Origin: Firmicutes bacterium UBA5389
GTDB lineage: Bacteria > Bacillota > DTU025
Assembly (NCBI GenBank): GCA_002409965.1
Contig: DHON01000032.1
Coordinates: forward strand, 314-41,352
Length of the DNA stretch: 41,039 nucleotides
Direction: 5' to 3'
Part shown: positions 40,163-41,039 of the stretch, piece after piece
Position numbering within the stretch: the first letter of the stretch is position 1
Layout: each line of letters starts with the position of its first letter
The notes under the pieces: generated by a model
What the model was told of the DNA's origin: nothing
The model's input: only the letters and a program-made list of their open reading frames with translations
Databases searched by the model: none
Made by a program: the position numbers and the translations under genes

Positions 40163-41039
40163 GTTATGAGGGCCTCGTCGATAACCGGTTCGAACACCCT
40201 GGTCAGCGCCAACCGGGAAAGGATCGCCTTCGCCTTAGCGAGCATAGGCTCCGGCGCTCGACTCTTCTTGGCGGACATCGCGTCCTTGTTGATCTCCGCA
40301 ATCTCGGCCTCTGCCTTGGCGATCCTCGCCTCCCTGTCTTGTCTGCGCGTGACGAGAAGTTCGGGATTGAAGACCAGAATGTAGCGCTCGCTTCCTGCCG
40401 ATATGGTCTTGTAGAACGACTTGCCCTCGGCATACAGAGTGAAGTCGGAAAGCTCCTTCGGGATTCTCGCAAGGCCGGCGTCTTCAGCGAGCTGGTCGGC
40501 AAGCGCCTGGGCATCCTCGACGGTAATGGAAGAAAGGGCGGATACGCCGGGAAAGCGCATGGATCGGACAGTGTCGGAGTTTAGCGCGCTCAGATAGGTG
40601 CATCCGTTCGCTTCGACGAAACGGAAGTTGTCGAAAGTGGCCATACCTCTATCGAAGACGAACGTGCAGTCAGCGATCTGGAAAAGCTCCTGCGTTTCGG
40701 CGATGACCTTCGTTACGGTGGTCTTGTCGCTGGTCTTGGCCTTGAGGACCTTCCAGTAGAAGGGGTATCCATCCTTGGTGACCCCCAGAGCGATCTTGAT
40801 CTGCTTGTGCCCTCTCTTGCCGCCGGGAGCATAGCCGTACTCGGCGATGACGCACTTGGTTCCTTCCATGTAGGCGGCGGTGATATCGATCTCCGCCGAC
40901 CGAGGAACTCCCAGGAAGGCGGGGCACGCCGTTCCCGTTGCCCATTCGAAAACGCCCGCCTTGCTTGTCGGATCAACCGCCTTGTTCAATACCAGGAGTT
41001 CGGCGTGGCGCATCCGGCCTAGGAGCCTGTGCGAGTAAT
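39982..41039 (-). CDS. IS1634-like DDE transposase, N-terminal fragment (partial at window edge)
   Basis: The frame is open from the window edge (YSHRLLGRMRHAELL) and carries the first two catalytic blocks of IS1634-type transposases: IDITAAYMEG with the first Asp, GYPFYWKVLKAKTSDKTTV, and FVFDRGMATFDNF with the second Asp. An insertion with a coiled-coil character (RRQDREARIAKAEAEIAEIN) follows, as in the family. The true sequence continues to about ...FEPVIDEALI near 40168, then the frame is lost, and residues beyond are not native. The N-terminus and the left end of the insertion sequence lie beyond the window. Confidence 0.8.
   Translation of the reverse strand, partial: YSHRLLGRMRHAELLVLNKAVDPTSKAGVFEWATGTACPAFLGVPRSAEIDITAAYMEGTKCVIAEYGYAPGGKRGHKQIKIALGVTKDGYPFYWKVLKAKTSDKTTVTKVIAETQELFQIADCTFVFDRGMATFDNFRFVEANGCTYLSALNSDTVRSMRFPGVSALSSITVEDAQALADQLAEDAGLARIPKELSDFTLYAEGKSFYKTISAGSERYILVFNPELLVTRRQDREARIAKAEAEIAEINKDAMSAKKSRAPEPMLAKAKAILSRLALTRVFEPVIDEALITCNSRNGSTPSEIRTTERGWFRTQPPRTWRPTMDSTACARTFPKPNSQRNRPYKLTGRRT

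Noticed and set aside
39587..41039. Programmed frameshifting in the IS1634-like transposase
   Set aside because: The family is normally a single frame, no slippery heptamer is visible at the joint, and other genes in the window show the same single-base loss.
1..41039. CRISPR array
   Set aside because: No regularly spaced short direct repeats were found; the only periodic repeats are within the Ig-domain gene.

Overview
The window looks like a high-GC chromosome segment from an anaerobic Gram-positive-type bacterium, most likely a Bacillota lineage (Clostridia or Limnochordia-like). This rests on strong purine-rich ribosome-binding sites, GTG and TTG starts, an [FeFe]-hydrogenase maturation operon with its TM1266-type regulator, SdpI and DUF3796-like membrane proteins, and many minimal-nucleotidyltransferase/HEPN and AbiE modules. 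The taxonomic call is inference. No rRNA, tRNA or CRISPR array was recognised.

Layout. 1-6066 (minus strand): a small 138-aa protein, a giant DUF4132-family protein now split into three reading frames, a YtrB/BcrA-type ABC ATPase and the first codons of its permease. 6512-12360 (plus): a MacB-like ABC transporter (ATPase split by a frameshift, two FtsX-like permeases), then a membrane histidine kinase and a NarL-type response regulator. Diverged copies of one repeat lie just before and just after the transporter genes. 12630-17636: a 1668-aa exported protein built of about 15 Ig/FN3-like repeats. 17884-19476 (minus): a carboxypeptidase-regulatory-like protein and an intact MntA/HepT-type toxin-antitoxin pair. 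20081-21148: an IS1595-like transposase whose acidic catalytic positions look substituted.

21942-26353 is the metabolic core: promoter, a roughly 255-nt structured leader with mutually exclusive hairpins, then a TM1266-like regulator, hydE, hydG and hydF. These build the H-cluster of [FeFe]-hydrogenase. No hydrogenase structural gene is in the window. A Nudix hydrolase and two overlapping half-transporter genes, probably a heterodimeric ABC exporter, follow to 30593.

30.7-41.0 kb is an accessory region rich in toxin-antitoxin-type genes and gene relics: an MNT/HEPN pair with a shortened HEPN protein, an HTH/membrane-protein operon under a perfect palindrome, a stand-alone PBECR-like nuclease, a methyltransferase-acetyltransferase fusion, a headless methyltransferase, a HepT relic, an SdpI-like protein, a possible group II intron maturase relic, a broken C39-like protein, a decayed AbiEi copy beside an intact AbiEi/AbiEii pair, and a frameshifted IS1634-like transposase running off the right edge.

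A cross-cutting observation is that five genes are interrupted by what look like single-base deletions, at least three in or beside homopolymers. These could be sequencing or assembly errors or real decay. The candidate with most regulatory novelty is the hyd leader. The candidate with most unexplained protein biology is the DUF4132 plus 138-aa protein plus ABC operon.
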